DNA from: Undibacterium paludis | Lineage (GTDB): Bacteria; Pseudomonadota; Gammaproteobacteria; Burkholderiales; Burkholderiaceae_D | Reading direction: 5' to 3' | DNA length: 64,000 bases | Assembly: GCF_022568815.1 (NCBI RefSeq) | Contig: NZ_JAKZHX010000010.1 | Location: forward strand, 243,153 to 307,152 | Shown here: one piece after another, positions 9,186-18,607 of the stretch | Position numbering within the stretch: position 1 is the stretch's first letter | Layout of the letters: each line of letters begins with the position of its first letter | Program-made: the position numbers and the translations under genes | The notes under the pieces: model-generated | Seen by the model: the letters and a program-made list of their open reading frames with translations, nothing else | What the model was told of the DNA's origin: nothing | The model's database searches: none

Positions 9186-9866
9186 TTGCAACGCCGCCCT
9201 CACCACAGCCAGCTTCTCGCGGCTATCCCGAATATTCAATACGGCTTCGGTCATGCCCGCGAGTTTGTACCAGCCCCTCTTGCCGGTCATTGGGATACCG
9301 TGCCGGACAAGTTGCAGGTACATGGCATACGCGTGGTAGAAGTCACCACGCCGCGACAAGACTGCGGTGACGCCGACGCCTTCTTTACCCGCCTGCCCGG
9401 CATACCGGTGACTGTCATCACCGCTGATTGCGTACCGGTATTGCTGGCGCGCCGTGACGGCAAGGCCATCGCTGCCGCCCATGCAGGCTGGCGCGGCATG
9501 GTCGGCGGTGTGATAGAAACTCTGTGGCAGGAGCTGGCAGCACAGGGCGAACAGCCGCAGGACTGGGTGGCAGCAATCGGCGCCCATATCGGCCCCTGCT
9601 GCTTTGAAGTCAGTGAAGAGCTGGCTGACGAATTCGTGACCCGCTACCCGGATGTAGATGCCAGCGCCCTGCGCCCGCGCCACCGCCACATCAACCTGAA
9701 CATCCTGGCCCGTCGCGCCTTGCAGCAGATTGGGATCAGCGAGATTGATCACGAAACACCCTGCACCATGTGCAGCAAGACCCCGGAAGGTAAATATGTA
9801 TTCCGCAGCTACCGGCGTGGTGACCGCAATTCTTTCCAGCATTCGGGGTTGGTGATACTTTCCTGA
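9186..9866 (+). CDS. pgeF: Peptidoglycan editing factor / YfiH-family multicopper-type oxidoreductase
   Basis: 226 aa of the DUF152 (Cu-oxidase_4) family. Family marks are VHGIRVVEV, TADCVPVLLA, AAAHAGWRG, IGPCCFEV and CTMCSK, holding the conserved His and Cys metal ligands. In E. coli YfiH/PgeF removes peptidoglycan precursors carrying L-Ser; other members act on purine nucleosides. I place the start at TTG 9186, which follows CCGGAG at good spacing; the frame is open upstream to ATG 9042, but that part is low quality and has no ribosome site. It converges with the LysR gene, only 4 bp away. Confidence 0.88.
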   Translation: MQRRPHHSQLLAAIPNIQYGFGHAREFVPAPLAGHWDTVPDKLQVHGIRVVEVTTPRQDCGDADAFFTRLPGIPVTVITADCVPVLLARRDGKAIAAAHAGWRGMVGGVIETLWQELAAQGEQPQDWVAAIGAHIGPCCFEVSEELADEFVTRYPDVDASALRPRHRHINLNILARRALQQIGISEIDHETPCTMCSKTPEGKYVFRSYRRGDRNSFQHSGLVILS

Positions 9867-9870
9867 GTTT

Positions 9871-10773
9871 TCAGATTGGTGTCAGCTTCTGCGCCTGCAT
9901 GTCAAGATATGATAGGAAAGCTTTGGCGATAGGCGACAGGCGCTTCTCCCGCAAATGCACAATATACCAGTGCGACAGGATAGGAAAACCCTGCACGTCC
10001 AACTCCGTCAGTGACTGATCGACCAAATGCTCACCCAAGGCATGACGAGACAGGATCGCGAGCCCCATTTCCCCAGCCACTGCTTGTTTGATCGCTTCAT
10101 TGCTCCCCAGTTCCAGGCGTACCACGGGCGTAACGTTTCTCTCTGAAAAAAAGCGGTCACAAGCGAGTCGGGTGCCTGAACCGCGCTCCCTCAAAATGAA
10201 ACGCTCCTGCAAGAGTGCGTCCAGAGGGATGTCCGCTTTGCCCTCCAGGGCATGCCGTAACGGCGCAACCACGACTAAGGGGTTAGGCAAGAAAACTTGC
10301 TGGATCACGTCGATATCTTTTGGCGGCATCGACATGATGTAAATATCGTCGCGATTTTCACGCAGTCTTTGCACCACACCGTCACGATTTTGCACCTCCA
10401 GCGCGATATCAATTTCTGGATGCTCTCTGCAAAAAGCCCCCAGCATGCGCGGAATGAAATATTTTGCCGTGCTGACGACGGCTACCCGCAAACGCCCTTT
10501 CGTCAAGCCTTTTATGGCGGCAATACGCTGCTCCAGCATATCCCATTCTTGCATCATGGCACGTGCCGTAGCAGCGAATTCCTCGCCAGCGGAAGTCAAA
10601 AAAAGTTGCTTGCCTATCACCTCATACAGTGGAATACCAACAGTTTCCGTCAATTCACGCAATTGCATTGAAACAGTTGGTTGCGTCACATGACAAGCGC
10701 GCGCGACAGCGCTGATACTACGCAACTCTGACAGCTCCAAAAACAGCCTTAATTGTCTGAATGTTACATGCAT
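9871..10773 (-). CDS. LysR-type transcriptional regulator
   Basis: 300 aa with an N-terminal winged helix (recognition region about 18-45, AVARACHVTQPTVSMQLREL) and a C-terminal periplasmic-binding-like effector domain. It resembles CbbR/CysB-like regulators. It is divergent from the bicarbonate-type transporter at 10866, with 92 bp between starts, so it very likely controls that gene. A near-palindrome overlapping its own start codon suggests autoregulation. Confidence 0.92.
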   Translation of the reverse strand: MHVTFRQLRLFLELSELRSISAVARACHVTQPTVSMQLRELTETVGIPLYEVIGKQLFLTSAGEEFAATARAMMQEWDMLEQRIAAIKGLTKGRLRVAVVSTAKYFIPRMLGAFCREHPEIDIALEVQNRDGVVQRLRENRDDIYIMSMPPKDIDVIQQVFLPNPLVVVAPLRHALEGKADIPLDALLQERFILRERGSGTRLACDRFFSERNVTPVVRLELGSNEAIKQAVAGEMGLAILSRHALGEHLVDQSLTELDVQGFPILSHWYIVHLREKRLSPIAKAFLSYLDMQAQKLTPI

Positions 10774-10787
10774 AGAGAATTATCTAT
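10772..10787. promoter_or_regulatory. Candidate LysR operator overlapping the regulator start
   Basis: The sequence ATAGAGAATTATCTAT is a 16-bp palindrome with one mismatched pair and fits the T-N11-A form of LysR boxes. It covers the start codon of the LysR gene and lies about 80 bp before the divergent transporter gene. Confidence 0.45.
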
Positions 10788-10865
10788 TATAACAGTGCAA
10801 AAAATTGATTTTACCTGATACATGGAAATGCATACCATCTGTCAATCCAATCATTGAAAGCCTGT

Positions 10866-11843
10866 ATGCAAAATCTGCTCGACCCTGCAATTCTATTTTT
10901 CATCTTCGGTTTGATTGCTGGGGGCATCAAATCAAACCTGGAAATTCCACCACAAATTTCACGCTTTTTGTCTCTTTACCTGCTGATGGCGTTAGGATTG
11001 AAAGGAGGATTCGCACTCTCCCACTCAGGTATGAACCTTCAGATAGCCAGCAGTCTGGGTTGCGCCATCGTACTAGCCCTCATCATTCCAGCCATTGCCT
11101 ACCTGGTTCTGAGACGCCTTCTTTCGGCATTTGACGCAGCGTCCGTCGCCGCTACTTATGGCTCTGTCAGTGCAGTAACCTATATCACAGCAGTCCAATA
11201 TCTTGATAATCACGGGCTTGCTTATGGCGGCCATATGGCGGCAGCCATGGCTTTAATGGAATCGCCGGCCATTCTGTTTGCTGTAGTTCTTGCAAATTAT
11301 ATCCGGCAACAACAACGCTCTGGCCCAGCTTCGTTCGCTCAAAAACATCAGCATGGTCTCAGAAAAGTGTTGCATGAATCCCTGACAGATGGCGCGCAAC
11401 TTTTGTTACTCGGTGCCATGCTGGTCGGCATACTCTCTGGCGATACAGGCAAAGCGGCCATGCAACCGTTTTCTGGTGATTTGTTCAAAGGTATGCTGGC
11501 ATTTTTTCTACTGGACATGGGCTTGATGGCTGCCCGCAGCATGCCTGAGTTGCGCGGAAAGTCTCCCCTGCTGATGATATTTTCACTGCTCGCACCTGTG
11601 GCACATGCAAGTATTGCCCTGGGCTTGGCCATGGTCCTCCATATTCCTGCCGGAGATGCAGGTCTGCTGATGGTGCTTGCCGCCAGCGCCTCTTACATTG
11701 CTGTCCCGGCTGTATTGCGCCATGCCGTTCCAGAGGCATCGCCCTCATTATATTTTGGCATGTCACTGGGCATCACCTTCCCCTTGAATATCCTGTTTGG
11801 CATTCCCCTCTATATAACGGCTGCGCAACATGTCTTGCTTTGA
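10866..11843 (+). CDS. Sodium-dependent bicarbonate transporter family permease (SbtA-like)
   Basis: 325 aa, about ten hydrophobic helices, with two similar halves as in the SbtA/DUF897 family; the N-terminal helix LLDPAILFFIFGLIAGGIKS is characteristic. Cyanobacterial SbtA takes up bicarbonate with sodium; the proteobacterial relatives are less studied. ATG 10866 is chosen over TTG 10854 because GAAAG precedes it. Pairing with a divergent LysR gene suggests inducible expression. No SbtB-like PII protein is adjacent. Confidence 0.85.
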   Translation: MQNLLDPAILFFIFGLIAGGIKSNLEIPPQISRFLSLYLLMALGLKGGFALSHSGMNLQIASSLGCAIVLALIIPAIAYLVLRRLLSAFDAASVAATYGSVSAVTYITAVQYLDNHGLAYGGHMAAAMALMESPAILFAVVLANYIRQQQRSGPASFAQKHQHGLRKVLHESLTDGAQLLLLGAMLVGILSGDTGKAAMQPFSGDLFKGMLAFFLLDMGLMAARSMPELRGKSPLLMIFSLLAPVAHASIALGLAMVLHIPAGDAGLLMVLAASASYIAVPAVLRHAVPEASPSLYFGMSLGITFPLNILFGIPLYITAAQHVLL

Positions 11844-11988
11844 TCGTACATTTCTCCTCTATGCCTGCGCTACCGTGAATCAACTAAATATTGTGTTTTT
11901 ATCAATATCGTGACAGCGCTGAATACAGGCAACTGAATAACTATTACAATAAGCAGCTTATCTTAAACACATCCTTGCCGAGAAAACC

Positions 11989-12489
11989 ATGAGTAGATAC
12001 AAGCTGGACATTAACGGCAAAATGCAGACTATAGATGTCATGCCAGATACTCCCTTGCTCTGGGCCCTGCGCGATTCACTCAACCTGGTCGGCACCAAAT
12101 ATGGTTGCGGCGCCGGGCAATGCGGCGCCTGTACTGTCCATGTCAACGGCGTGCCAACACGTTCCTGCATGCTGCCCGTGTCCAGCCTGGGCAAGCAGAA
12201 AGTCACCACCATAGAAGGTCTGGATGCACAAGCCAGCCACCCTCTGCAAGCAGCCTGGCAAGAACTTGACGTGCCGCAATGTGGCTATTGCCAGGCCGGG
12301 CAAATCATGAGTGCTGCCGCCCTGCTCAGGGACAAGCCCCATCCCAGTGATGCCGATATCGACGCCGCCATGGGTGGCAACCTGTGCCGCTGCGCTACCT
12401 ATATACGCATACGCGCAGGCATACACCGCGCGGCGGAGCTGGCCGCAGCCGGCACCAGAAGTACAGCCGGCAAGAAAGGTACAAAATGA
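11989..12489 (+). CDS. (2Fe-2S) subunit of a molybdenum hydroxylase (IorA type)
   Basis: 166 aa. The plant-type ferredoxin cluster is bound by Cys40, 45, 48 and 60 (CGAGQCGAC), and the second, helical-domain cluster by Cys98, 101, 133 and 135 (QCGYCQAG and LCRC). This is the small subunit of isoquinoline 1-oxidoreductase/aldehyde oxidoreductase enzymes and passes electrons from the molybdenum centre to an acceptor. Its stop overlaps the large-subunit start in ATGA. Confidence 0.92.
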   Translation: MSRYKLDINGKMQTIDVMPDTPLLWALRDSLNLVGTKYGCGAGQCGACTVHVNGVPTRSCMLPVSSLGKQKVTTIEGLDAQASHPLQAAWQELDVPQCGYCQAGQIMSAAALLRDKPHPSDADIDAAMGGNLCRCATYIRIRAGIHRAAELAAAGTRSTAGKKGTK

Positions 12490-14741
12490 GCGCGCCCCTG
12501 CAATCCACGACACGCCGCGATTTCCTGCGCATGTCCGCCTTCACAGGCGGCGGGTTGGTGCTGGCCTGCATGGGTGTGAGTTCAAATCACGCAAATGCCG
12601 CCGATACCGTCATCAACAAACCGACAGCCGCTACCGACTTTACGCCGCATGCCCTGATACGCATAGGCAGTGATGGTACGGTGACCCTGGTATCAAAACA
12701 GCCGGAAATCGGCCAGGGCATCAAAACCTCGTTACCGATGGTGATTGCCGAAGAGCTGGAAGTGAACTGGAAAGATGTACGCATTATCCAGGGTGACCTC
12801 AACCCCGCCTATGGCAGCCAGGGTGCCGGCGGTTCGACCTCGACGCCGACCAACTACAATGAATTCCACCGCCTGGGTGCCACGGCGCGCACCATGCTGA
12901 TACAGGCAGCGGCACAGATCTGGCATGTCGCCGCCAGTGAATGCCATGCAGCCGACAGCGCCGTCCACCATGCCGCCAGTAAACGCCGGCTGGGTTTTGG
13001 CGAACTGGCCGCCATTGCTGCCACCCTGCCGGTACCCGACGCAAAAGAAGTCAAGCTCAAAGACCCGGCACAATTCACATTGCTGGGCACGCGCATAGGC
13101 GGTGTCGACAACCCCGCCATCGTCAGCGGCAAGCCCCTGTTTGGCATCGACATCAAGCTGCCTGGCATGCTGTATGCCGTGTATGAAAAATGCCCGGTAT
13201 TTGGCGGCAAGGTGCTGAGCGCCAACCTGGATGTCATCAAAAAGCAGCCTGGCGTGCGCGATGCCTTCATCATCGAGGGCACCGACAATCTGCGCGGCCT
13301 CATGCCCGGCGTCGCCATCGTGGCAGACACCACCTGGGCCGCCTTCAGTGCACGCAAGCTGCTTACCGTGCAATGGGATGAAGGACAGTGGGCCGACACC
13401 AGCTGGGACAGTTTCAGCAAGCAGGCCAAAGAGCTGTCACACAAACCGGCGACTACGACCTTGCGCAAGGACGGCGATGTCGCTGCCGCCATGAGCAAGG
13501 CAGCAAAAACCGTGGAAGCAGCTTACAGCTACCCCTTCATCTCGCACGCCAGCATGGAGCCGCAAAACTGCACGGCTGCCTTTGATGCCGCCACCGGCAG
13601 CGTCGAAATCTGGGCGCCGACACAATTACCGGAATCAGGTCAGGCCCTGGTGGCCGACCTGTTTGGCATCCCCAAGGAAAAAATCAGGCTGCACATTATA
13701 CGCAGCGGCGGTGGTTTTGGCCGTCGTCTCAGTTCGGACTTTATTGTCGAGGCCGTCGCCATTGCCAAACTTGTCAAGGCGCCGGTCAAGCTGACCTGGT
13801 CACGTGAAGACGACCTGCGCCATGACCATTACCGTGCCGGCGGTTTTCACTTTTTGCGTGGTGCTGTCGATGCCAGTGGCAAACTGACTGCCTGGCACAA
13901 TCATTTCGTCAGCTTTGGCAACAAGGTGACGCGCGATGGTAAAACACAATTGCAGGCGGGCAGCGGTGGCAGCCTGTCCGGTGATGAATTCCCTGGCCGC
14001 TGGCTGGACAACTGCCTGCTGGAACAGACCCTGATGGAATGCCACATCCCCATGGGCCCCTGGCGCGCGCCGGGCAGCAATGTGTTTGCCTGGGTCTTCC
14101 ACAGTTTCATTGATGAACTGGCCCATGCAGCAGGACAAGACCCGCTGGCCTTCCGGCTGGCCATGCTGGGCGACAAGGAAATCATGCCCGGCACGGGCGA
14201 GCGCAGCCAGCCCTATCATGTGGGCCGCATGAAACGTGTATTGCAGGAAGTGGCCGACAAGTCAGGCTGGGGCAAGAAGAAATTCCCGCGCGGCCAGGGC
14301 CAGGGCATCGCCTTCCACTTCAGCCATCGCGGCTATATTGCCGAGGTGGCCGAAGTCACTGTCAGCAAAAAAGGCGAAGTGACCGTTGACCGGGTCGTGG
14401 TAGTCACCGACATCGGTGCACAGATTGTCAACCTCAGCGGTGCAGAACACCAGGTGCAAGGCTCGGTGCTGGACGGCATCAGCACCCTGAAACATCCGGA
14501 ACTGGACATACAAAAAGGCCGTATCGTGCAAAGCAATTTCCACGAATACCCCTTGCTGCGCATCAATGACAGCAAGACCAAAGTAGAAGTCCACTTTTTG
14601 AAGACCGACTTCCCTGTCACCGGCCTCGGTGAACCAGCCTTCCCGCCACTGGCGCCGGCAGTCTGCAACGCCATCTTTGCGGCGACCGGCAAACGGGTGC
14701 GGCAATTACCGCTGACACATACGGATCTGAGCTGGGAATAA
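12486..14741 (+). CDS. Molybdopterin-binding large subunit (IorB type), Tat-exported
   Basis: 751 aa. A Tat signal is evident ([11 protein letters not shown], residues 8-18, cleavage near 38), so the folded complex is probably exported, the small subunit hitch-hiking. The body matches the xanthine dehydrogenase family: duplicated GQGIKT-type motif near the start, GGGFGRR, and the C-terminal GLGEP-to-FAATGKR block holding the catalytic Glu. There is no FAD subunit, as expected for IorAB enzymes, which use cytochrome acceptors. The substrate cannot be told from sequence; the family oxidises N-heterocycles and aldehydes. Confidence 0.92.
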   Translation: MSAPLQSTTRRDFLRMSAFTGGGLVLACMGVSSNHANAADTVINKPTAATDFTPHALIRIGSDGTVTLVSKQPEIGQGIKTSLPMVIAEELEVNWKDVRIIQGDLNPAYGSQGAGGSTSTPTNYNEFHRLGATARTMLIQAAAQIWHVAASECHAADSAVHHAASKRRLGFGELAAIAATLPVPDAKEVKLKDPAQFTLLGTRIGGVDNPAIVSGKPLFGIDIKLPGMLYAVYEKCPVFGGKVLSANLDVIKKQPGVRDAFIIEGTDNLRGLMPGVAIVADTTWAAFSARKLLTVQWDEGQWADTSWDSFSKQAKELSHKPATTTLRKDGDVAAAMSKAAKTVEAAYSYPFISHASMEPQNCTAAFDAATGSVEIWAPTQLPESGQALVADLFGIPKEKIRLHIIRSGGGFGRRLSSDFIVEAVAIAKLVKAPVKLTWSREDDLRHDHYRAGGFHFLRGAVDASGKLTAWHNHFVSFGNKVTRDGKTQLQAGSGGSLSGDEFPGRWLDNCLLEQTLMECHIPMGPWRAPGSNVFAWVFHSFIDELAHAAGQDPLAFRLAMLGDKEIMPGTGERSQPYHVGRMKRVLQEVADKSGWGKKKFPRGQGQGIAFHFSHRGYIAEVAEVTVSKKGEVTVDRVVVVTDIGAQIVNLSGAEHQVQGSVLDGISTLKHPELDIQKGRIVQSNFHEYPLLRINDSKTKVEVHFLKTDFPVTGLGEPAFPPLAPAVCNAIFAATGKRVRQLPLTHTDLSWE

Positions 14742-14757
14742 TATCTGTCAGCAGCAG

Positions 14758-14781
14758 CGTGGTGGCAGGCATACCACCACG
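14758..14781. terminator. Hairpin between convergent genes
   Basis: Perfect 8-bp stem CGTGGTGG / CCACCACG with an 8-base loop, placed between the large-subunit gene and the convergent HxlR gene. No T-run follows on either strand, so it is a weak or bidirectional terminator candidate. Confidence 0.4.
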
Positions 14782-14797
14782 CCAGTCCGTCACTGCT

Positions 14798-15229
14798 TCA
14801 GATTTTGCGTTTCAATTCATGCACAAAAGAAGCCCCGCGTGTGGCTGCACTGTCAGTTACGGCAGCGGCAGATATTTCTGCTTCGCTTACCTGGCTGGCC
14901 TGCCTCTCCCTGAATCCGGCACCCCATTTTGCCATCAGACCCAGGATGGGTGCCAGCGTTTGCCCGTATTCTGACAGGCTGTATTCCACCTTGAGGGTCT
15001 TGCCTGGCGTTTCTATGCGGGTAACGATGCCATCCTCTTCCAGTTCACGCAATTGCTCGGTCAGCACCTTGTGGGTCGCCCCCTGGGTCAGGCGCTTCAA
15101 TTGCCCAAAACGGATGGGCCCATCCTTGAGGTAGTACAGGACCAGGGTCTTCCATTTCCCGGAAATGACATCGGTCGTGGTCTTTACCGGGCAATCCTCC
15201 AGCCGCATCGGCAGTCTGACTATTTTCAT
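14798..15229 (-). CDS. HxlR-family winged-helix regulator
   Basis: 143 aa from ATG 15229, chosen because AGGAG lies eight bases upstream; the longer frame to 15256 has none. The HxlR signature is clear: CPVKTTTDVISGKWKTLVLYYL at the N-terminus, then the recognition helix and wing (LTEQLRELEEDGIVTR, VEYSLSEYGQTLAPIL). Members sense redox or reactive electrophiles through the N-terminal Cys, here Cys13. The C-terminal tail is longer than usual. It is divergent from the exported protein at 15444 and convergent with the molybdenum hydroxylase. Confidence 0.9.
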   Translation of the reverse strand: MKIVRLPMRLEDCPVKTTTDVISGKWKTLVLYYLKDGPIRFGQLKRLTQGATHKVLTEQLRELEEDGIVTRIETPGKTLKVEYSLSEYGQTLAPILGLMAKWGAGFRERQASQVSEAEISAAAVTDSAATRGASFVHELKRKI

Positions 15230-15443
15230 GATGGATGCTCCTGTAAGCAGTGGCAAAAAATTGCCGGAAATTGCCGGGAATTATACTGCGACACACGCAC
15301 AGGCATCAGATTCCAAATAAGGCAAGGTCGTCAGGCGCAGGTACAAAAAAGTGCCTGATGGTGAAGCTGTTCATATGTCATTAGAATCCATGCAGGCGCG
15401 CGCCAGTTCACATTTTCCTTTCATTTTTCTATTGGATACGAAC

Positions 15444-16508
15444 ATGGCATTGACAAATAAAACCCGTATTATCGCCTCTGGCTGGCGATACCTGCCTGCA
15501 CTCGCCTGTACGCTTGGCATGGCATTGTTATTGCCTTACCCTGCCTGCGCCGGCGGTCTCAGCGATCTGGGCAAGGCGGCCGAGGCATTGAAAGCCGCCA
15601 CCGGCAAACCCGCGCAGGCGCCCAATGGCATGGTTGCGGCGAAACCCGGCACACTCGGCCAGCTTGCCAGCCCTGCAGACTATCAGGGCCTGCCCGGCGA
15701 AGCCGTCGTAACTGCTACCCCCAGCAGCAGCTTTGACGAGGCCAGCAAAAAAATCATGGCATCGGTACAGGATGGCGACCCGGTGTATTTTCACGTCCGC
15801 CTGCCACGGTCACTGAAGGACTATGTTTTCCCCACTTTTTCCGATGACAGGGTCGGCCTGATCCTGTCTGTCGGACCTCGCGGCCAGCCGGGCCAGCAGC
15901 ACAATGCCATGGCGCTGTTACTCACCAATGCAGAAATGGAAGCGACAGAACTGCATCTGAATCTTGCGCCGGGTGAAGTCAGGAAGTCAGCCATGCTGGC
16001 CTGGATGGAAACCGTCGGTGGTGGCAGCCCCGGCCATTGGGAAAACGAAATCCGCCTGCTCGGCAAGAACAGGAGCATGCTGGCTGTCGCGCCATTGACC
16101 GCAGAGGTCAGCAATGGCATCAGCAAATACCGGGCGATGATCAAGGAATATGGCAACCGCTTCATGATCGGCGACCCGGCATCGAATGAAGCGCCGCTCA
16201 ATATCCACCGTCGCGATGCCCGCCTGAGCGAAGAAGTAGTCAGACAGGCCAGTCAGCTATTGGGCAGAAAGCCGGAAGCGACCTACTTCACCGATGACGG
16301 CTGGTCCGATCACCGCAACGGCATCGGCCAGATTGAATACCAGATCACGACGGCAACACTGCTGACACAATTGAACAAGAAGCCGTATTACCAGAACCTC
16401 AGCGTCAGGAAATATCCCGTCAATGGCAGGATAGAGGTTGAACTGGATGGCAAGCCGCGCGAGCTGACGATGGACAATTACAAACGTGCCATGGCGGAAG
16501 CCCGTTAA
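15444..16508 (+). CDS. Exported protein of unknown function
   Basis: 354 aa with a Sec signal peptide (about 1-36, ending PACAGG). I do not recognise the family. The mature part contains a mixed alpha/beta region (residues about 100-230) and a C-terminal segment with YQITTATLLTQLNKKPYYQ. The start is placed at ATG 15444 so that the signal peptide is N-terminal; the frame is open to 15351. Its stop overlaps that of the convergent gene at 16505 by 4 bp. Confidence 0.65.
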   Translation: MALTNKTRIIASGWRYLPALACTLGMALLLPYPACAGGLSDLGKAAEALKAATGKPAQAPNGMVAAKPGTLGQLASPADYQGLPGEAVVTATPSSSFDEASKKIMASVQDGDPVYFHVRLPRSLKDYVFPTFSDDRVGLILSVGPRGQPGQQHNAMALLLTNAEMEATELHLNLAPGEVRKSAMLAWMETVGGGSPGHWENEIRLLGKNRSMLAVAPLTAEVSNGISKYRAMIKEYGNRFMIGDPASNEAPLNIHRRDARLSEEVVRQASQLLGRKPEATYFTDDGWSDHRNGIGQIEYQITTATLLTQLNKKPYYQNLSVRKYPVNGRIEVELDGKPRELTMDNYKRAMAEAR

Positions 16509-16981
16509 ATTCCTTTCGCCCTGATATCCGGGAAGTGCTGCCTGATTGCCTGCTGCAACTTCCCGGCATAAGCTGCCGGCAACCGCATGCCGACATGCTG
16601 GCCATCGCGTTTTTGCACAGATAAAAAGACTCTTTTTGCCGTCGCCGGTATTGCCGCGCCCTGACTGGTGTCCAGGTCCGTTCCCCTGTTCCTGAAATTG
16701 AAACGTACGCTTTCCCATTCATTCATCGTGCCCAGCAGGCCACTATCGCGCAGGTGTCGCAAGTGCAACACATCAATGACATAGGACAGTATGGCAAAGC
16801 CAGATACCAGCAAGGCGATGAGGCAGACGCCCACAGCCTTGTGCATGATGTGGCGCGCCATCAGGAACGTCAATCCCGCCATCGCAAAAATGAAACCACC
16901 CAAAAAAGCAGCGGCTACCTTGCTGCTCTGCCTGATTTCCTGCTTCAGCATATTGTCCAAAACCGGTTCTTGCATGTACAT
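16505..16981 (-). CDS. Small membrane protein of unknown function
   Basis: 158 aa with two hydrophobic helices (about 22-42 and 48-70) and a soluble C-terminal half rich in Arg and Gln. No known motif was recognised. Starts at 16981, 16975 or 16951 are all possible. The stop codons of this and the convergent exported-protein gene overlap. Confidence 0.6.
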   Translation of the reverse strand: MYMQEPVLDNMLKQEIRQSSKVAAAFLGGFIFAMAGLTFLMARHIMHKAVGVCLIALLVSGFAILSYVIDVLHLRHLRDSGLLGTMNEWESVRFNFRNRGTDLDTSQGAAIPATAKRVFLSVQKRDGQHVGMRLPAAYAGKLQQAIRQHFPDIRAKGI

Positions 16982-17173
16982 CCCCCATGAATAGATTTCA
17001 GCAGATTGTAATCAGTCCTGCCAGTGCGATGTCGGTTTTTTTATTGCGCGAAGAAGAATGTTGCAAAGCGTCCGGTTACAAAATTGTGCCTAATAGTAAA
17101 GCTGAAACAAGGCCCCTAGAATGATCCTCGCAACTTTTTTGAACTGATTACATCCTCCATCCAACAGAAGACC

Positions 17174-18196
17174 ATGTGCCTCCACACCATCATTGCTGCT
17201 TGTTACCGACGCTGCCTGCACGCCATTTACTGCATCACCTGTGCGGTTGCGCTGGCCATGACTGGTATTGGCCTCATGCAGCCTGCGCTGGCAAATGATG
17301 TTGCAGGCAAAGGCTACCAACTCAGGCAGATAGGCGATGGTGTCTACTTTCTGTCCGACACAGCCTATAACACCATCTTCGTTGTCAGCGACCAGGGTGT
17401 CATTGTCGTTGATCCCCTGCCCACGCTGGGCAAAAAATACCTGCAGGCGATAGCCGAAGTCACTGCACAGCCTGTCACCCACATCATCTACAGCCACGAA
17501 CATCTTGATCATATCGGTGCAGCCAGCCTGTTCCCTGCCGGCGCACACATCATCGCCCAGGCAGAGACAAAACGCAGCCTGGACCACCTGCATGACCCCC
17601 GGCGGCCTTCACCCGACATCAGCTTTGAACATGCCTATCGCCTCGAAGTCGGCAATCAGTTGCTGGAACTTGCCTACACTAGCCCCAATCATGCGCCCGG
17701 CAATATCTTCATCCACCTGCCACGGCAAAAAATTCTGATGCTGGTCGATGTGATCTACCCCGGTTATGCACCCTATCCCAATCTTGGCGTCAGCACTGAC
17801 ATAGGCGGCACCATCCGTATCAACAGGCAGGCACTCGATTATGACTTTCAGACTTTCGTCGGCGGCCATGTCGGCAATACAGGCAACAGGGCAGATATAG
17901 AAACCTCACTGGCCTTTCTGACAGCAGTGGAAGTAACTGCCCGTCAGGTGCTGGCAGAAAAGACCTTCCCTGATTATCTGAAAACCACGGGGCTGGCCGC
18001 CGCCGGCGAAAGCTGGTTTGCCCATGACGACTATGAACAGGAGCGCGTGAACGCCTGCTACACCAGGCTGTTACCGGTCTGGGAGCAGCGTCTGAAAGGC
18101 CTTGCCAGGTCGCTGAAATCGCATTGCTGGTCCATGATCGTCGGCCTGGCCATTTCGCTGCCACCTGGCGCCGCGACAGGCGACAAGGCGTACTGA
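17174..18196 (+). CDS. Metallo-beta-lactamase-fold hydrolase, exported
   Basis: 340 aa. A hydrophobic signal lies near residues 18-40 (ends PALA). The zinc motif is HEHLDH (His108, His110, Asp112, His113), with further ligand candidates His near NHAPGN and in VGGHVGNTG. The fold is shared by hydrolases related to SoxH/quinoprotein-associated proteins and class B lactamases; substrate unknown. It is the first of five genes running in the same direction to 21857, separated by 40-55 bp or overlapping, so it probably works with the molybdenum hydroxylase. Confidence 0.85.
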   Translation: MCLHTIIAACYRRCLHAIYCITCAVALAMTGIGLMQPALANDVAGKGYQLRQIGDGVYFLSDTAYNTIFVVSDQGVIVVDPLPTLGKKYLQAIAEVTAQPVTHIIYSHEHLDHIGAASLFPAGAHIIAQAETKRSLDHLHDPRRPSPDISFEHAYRLEVGNQLLELAYTSPNHAPGNIFIHLPRQKILMLVDVIYPGYAPYPNLGVSTDIGGTIRINRQALDYDFQTFVGGHVGNTGNRADIETSLAFLTAVEVTARQVLAEKTFPDYLKTTGLAAAGESWFAHDDYEQERVNACYTRLLPVWEQRLKGLARSLKSHCWSMIVGLAISLPPGAATGDKAY

Positions 18197-18236
18197 GTTT
18201 TTCCCTTAACAAAGACACGATCAGGACATCCATACT

Positions 18237-18554
18237 ATGATTACCGAATACCTGCGCTATCAATTGCAAAACCAGTCCGCCTGCGCTGAATTTGAACAGG
18301 CCTATCTGCAAGCCATGGCCATACTGCGCCGCTCACCACATTGCCTGGGTGCAGAGCTGTCGCAATGCCTGGATGCGCCAACCGACTATATCGTACGCAT
18401 CACCTGGGATAGCGTGGCCGGCCATCTCGAAGGCTTTCGCAAAAGTGCTGATTTCATGCCTTTTCTGGCGCTGGTGCGCCCGTATATCCCCTCCATGCCG
18501 GAGATGCGCCATTACCAGTTGAAGATGGCCAGCGAACAGATCAATCCGGCCTGA
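18237..18554 (+). CDS. Small ABM-like monooxygenase family protein
   Basis: 105 aa. The pattern of an N-terminal strand (EYLRYQL), amphipathic helix, VRITWDSVAGHLEGFRKS and a final RHYQL strand fits the dimeric alpha/beta barrel family that includes antibiotic biosynthesis monooxygenases and quinol-type oxygenases. The function is not fixed by sequence. It lies 40 bp after the hydrolase gene and 53 bp before the large subunit gene. Confidence 0.7.
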   Translation: MITEYLRYQLQNQSACAEFEQAYLQAMAILRRSPHCLGAELSQCLDAPTDYIVRITWDSVAGHLEGFRKSADFMPFLALVRPYIPSMPEMRHYQLKMASEQINPA

Positions 18555-18607
18555 GCACTTATCCAATAAGCGTATCCAATACACGTATCCCCATACAGGA
18601 ATCAACG

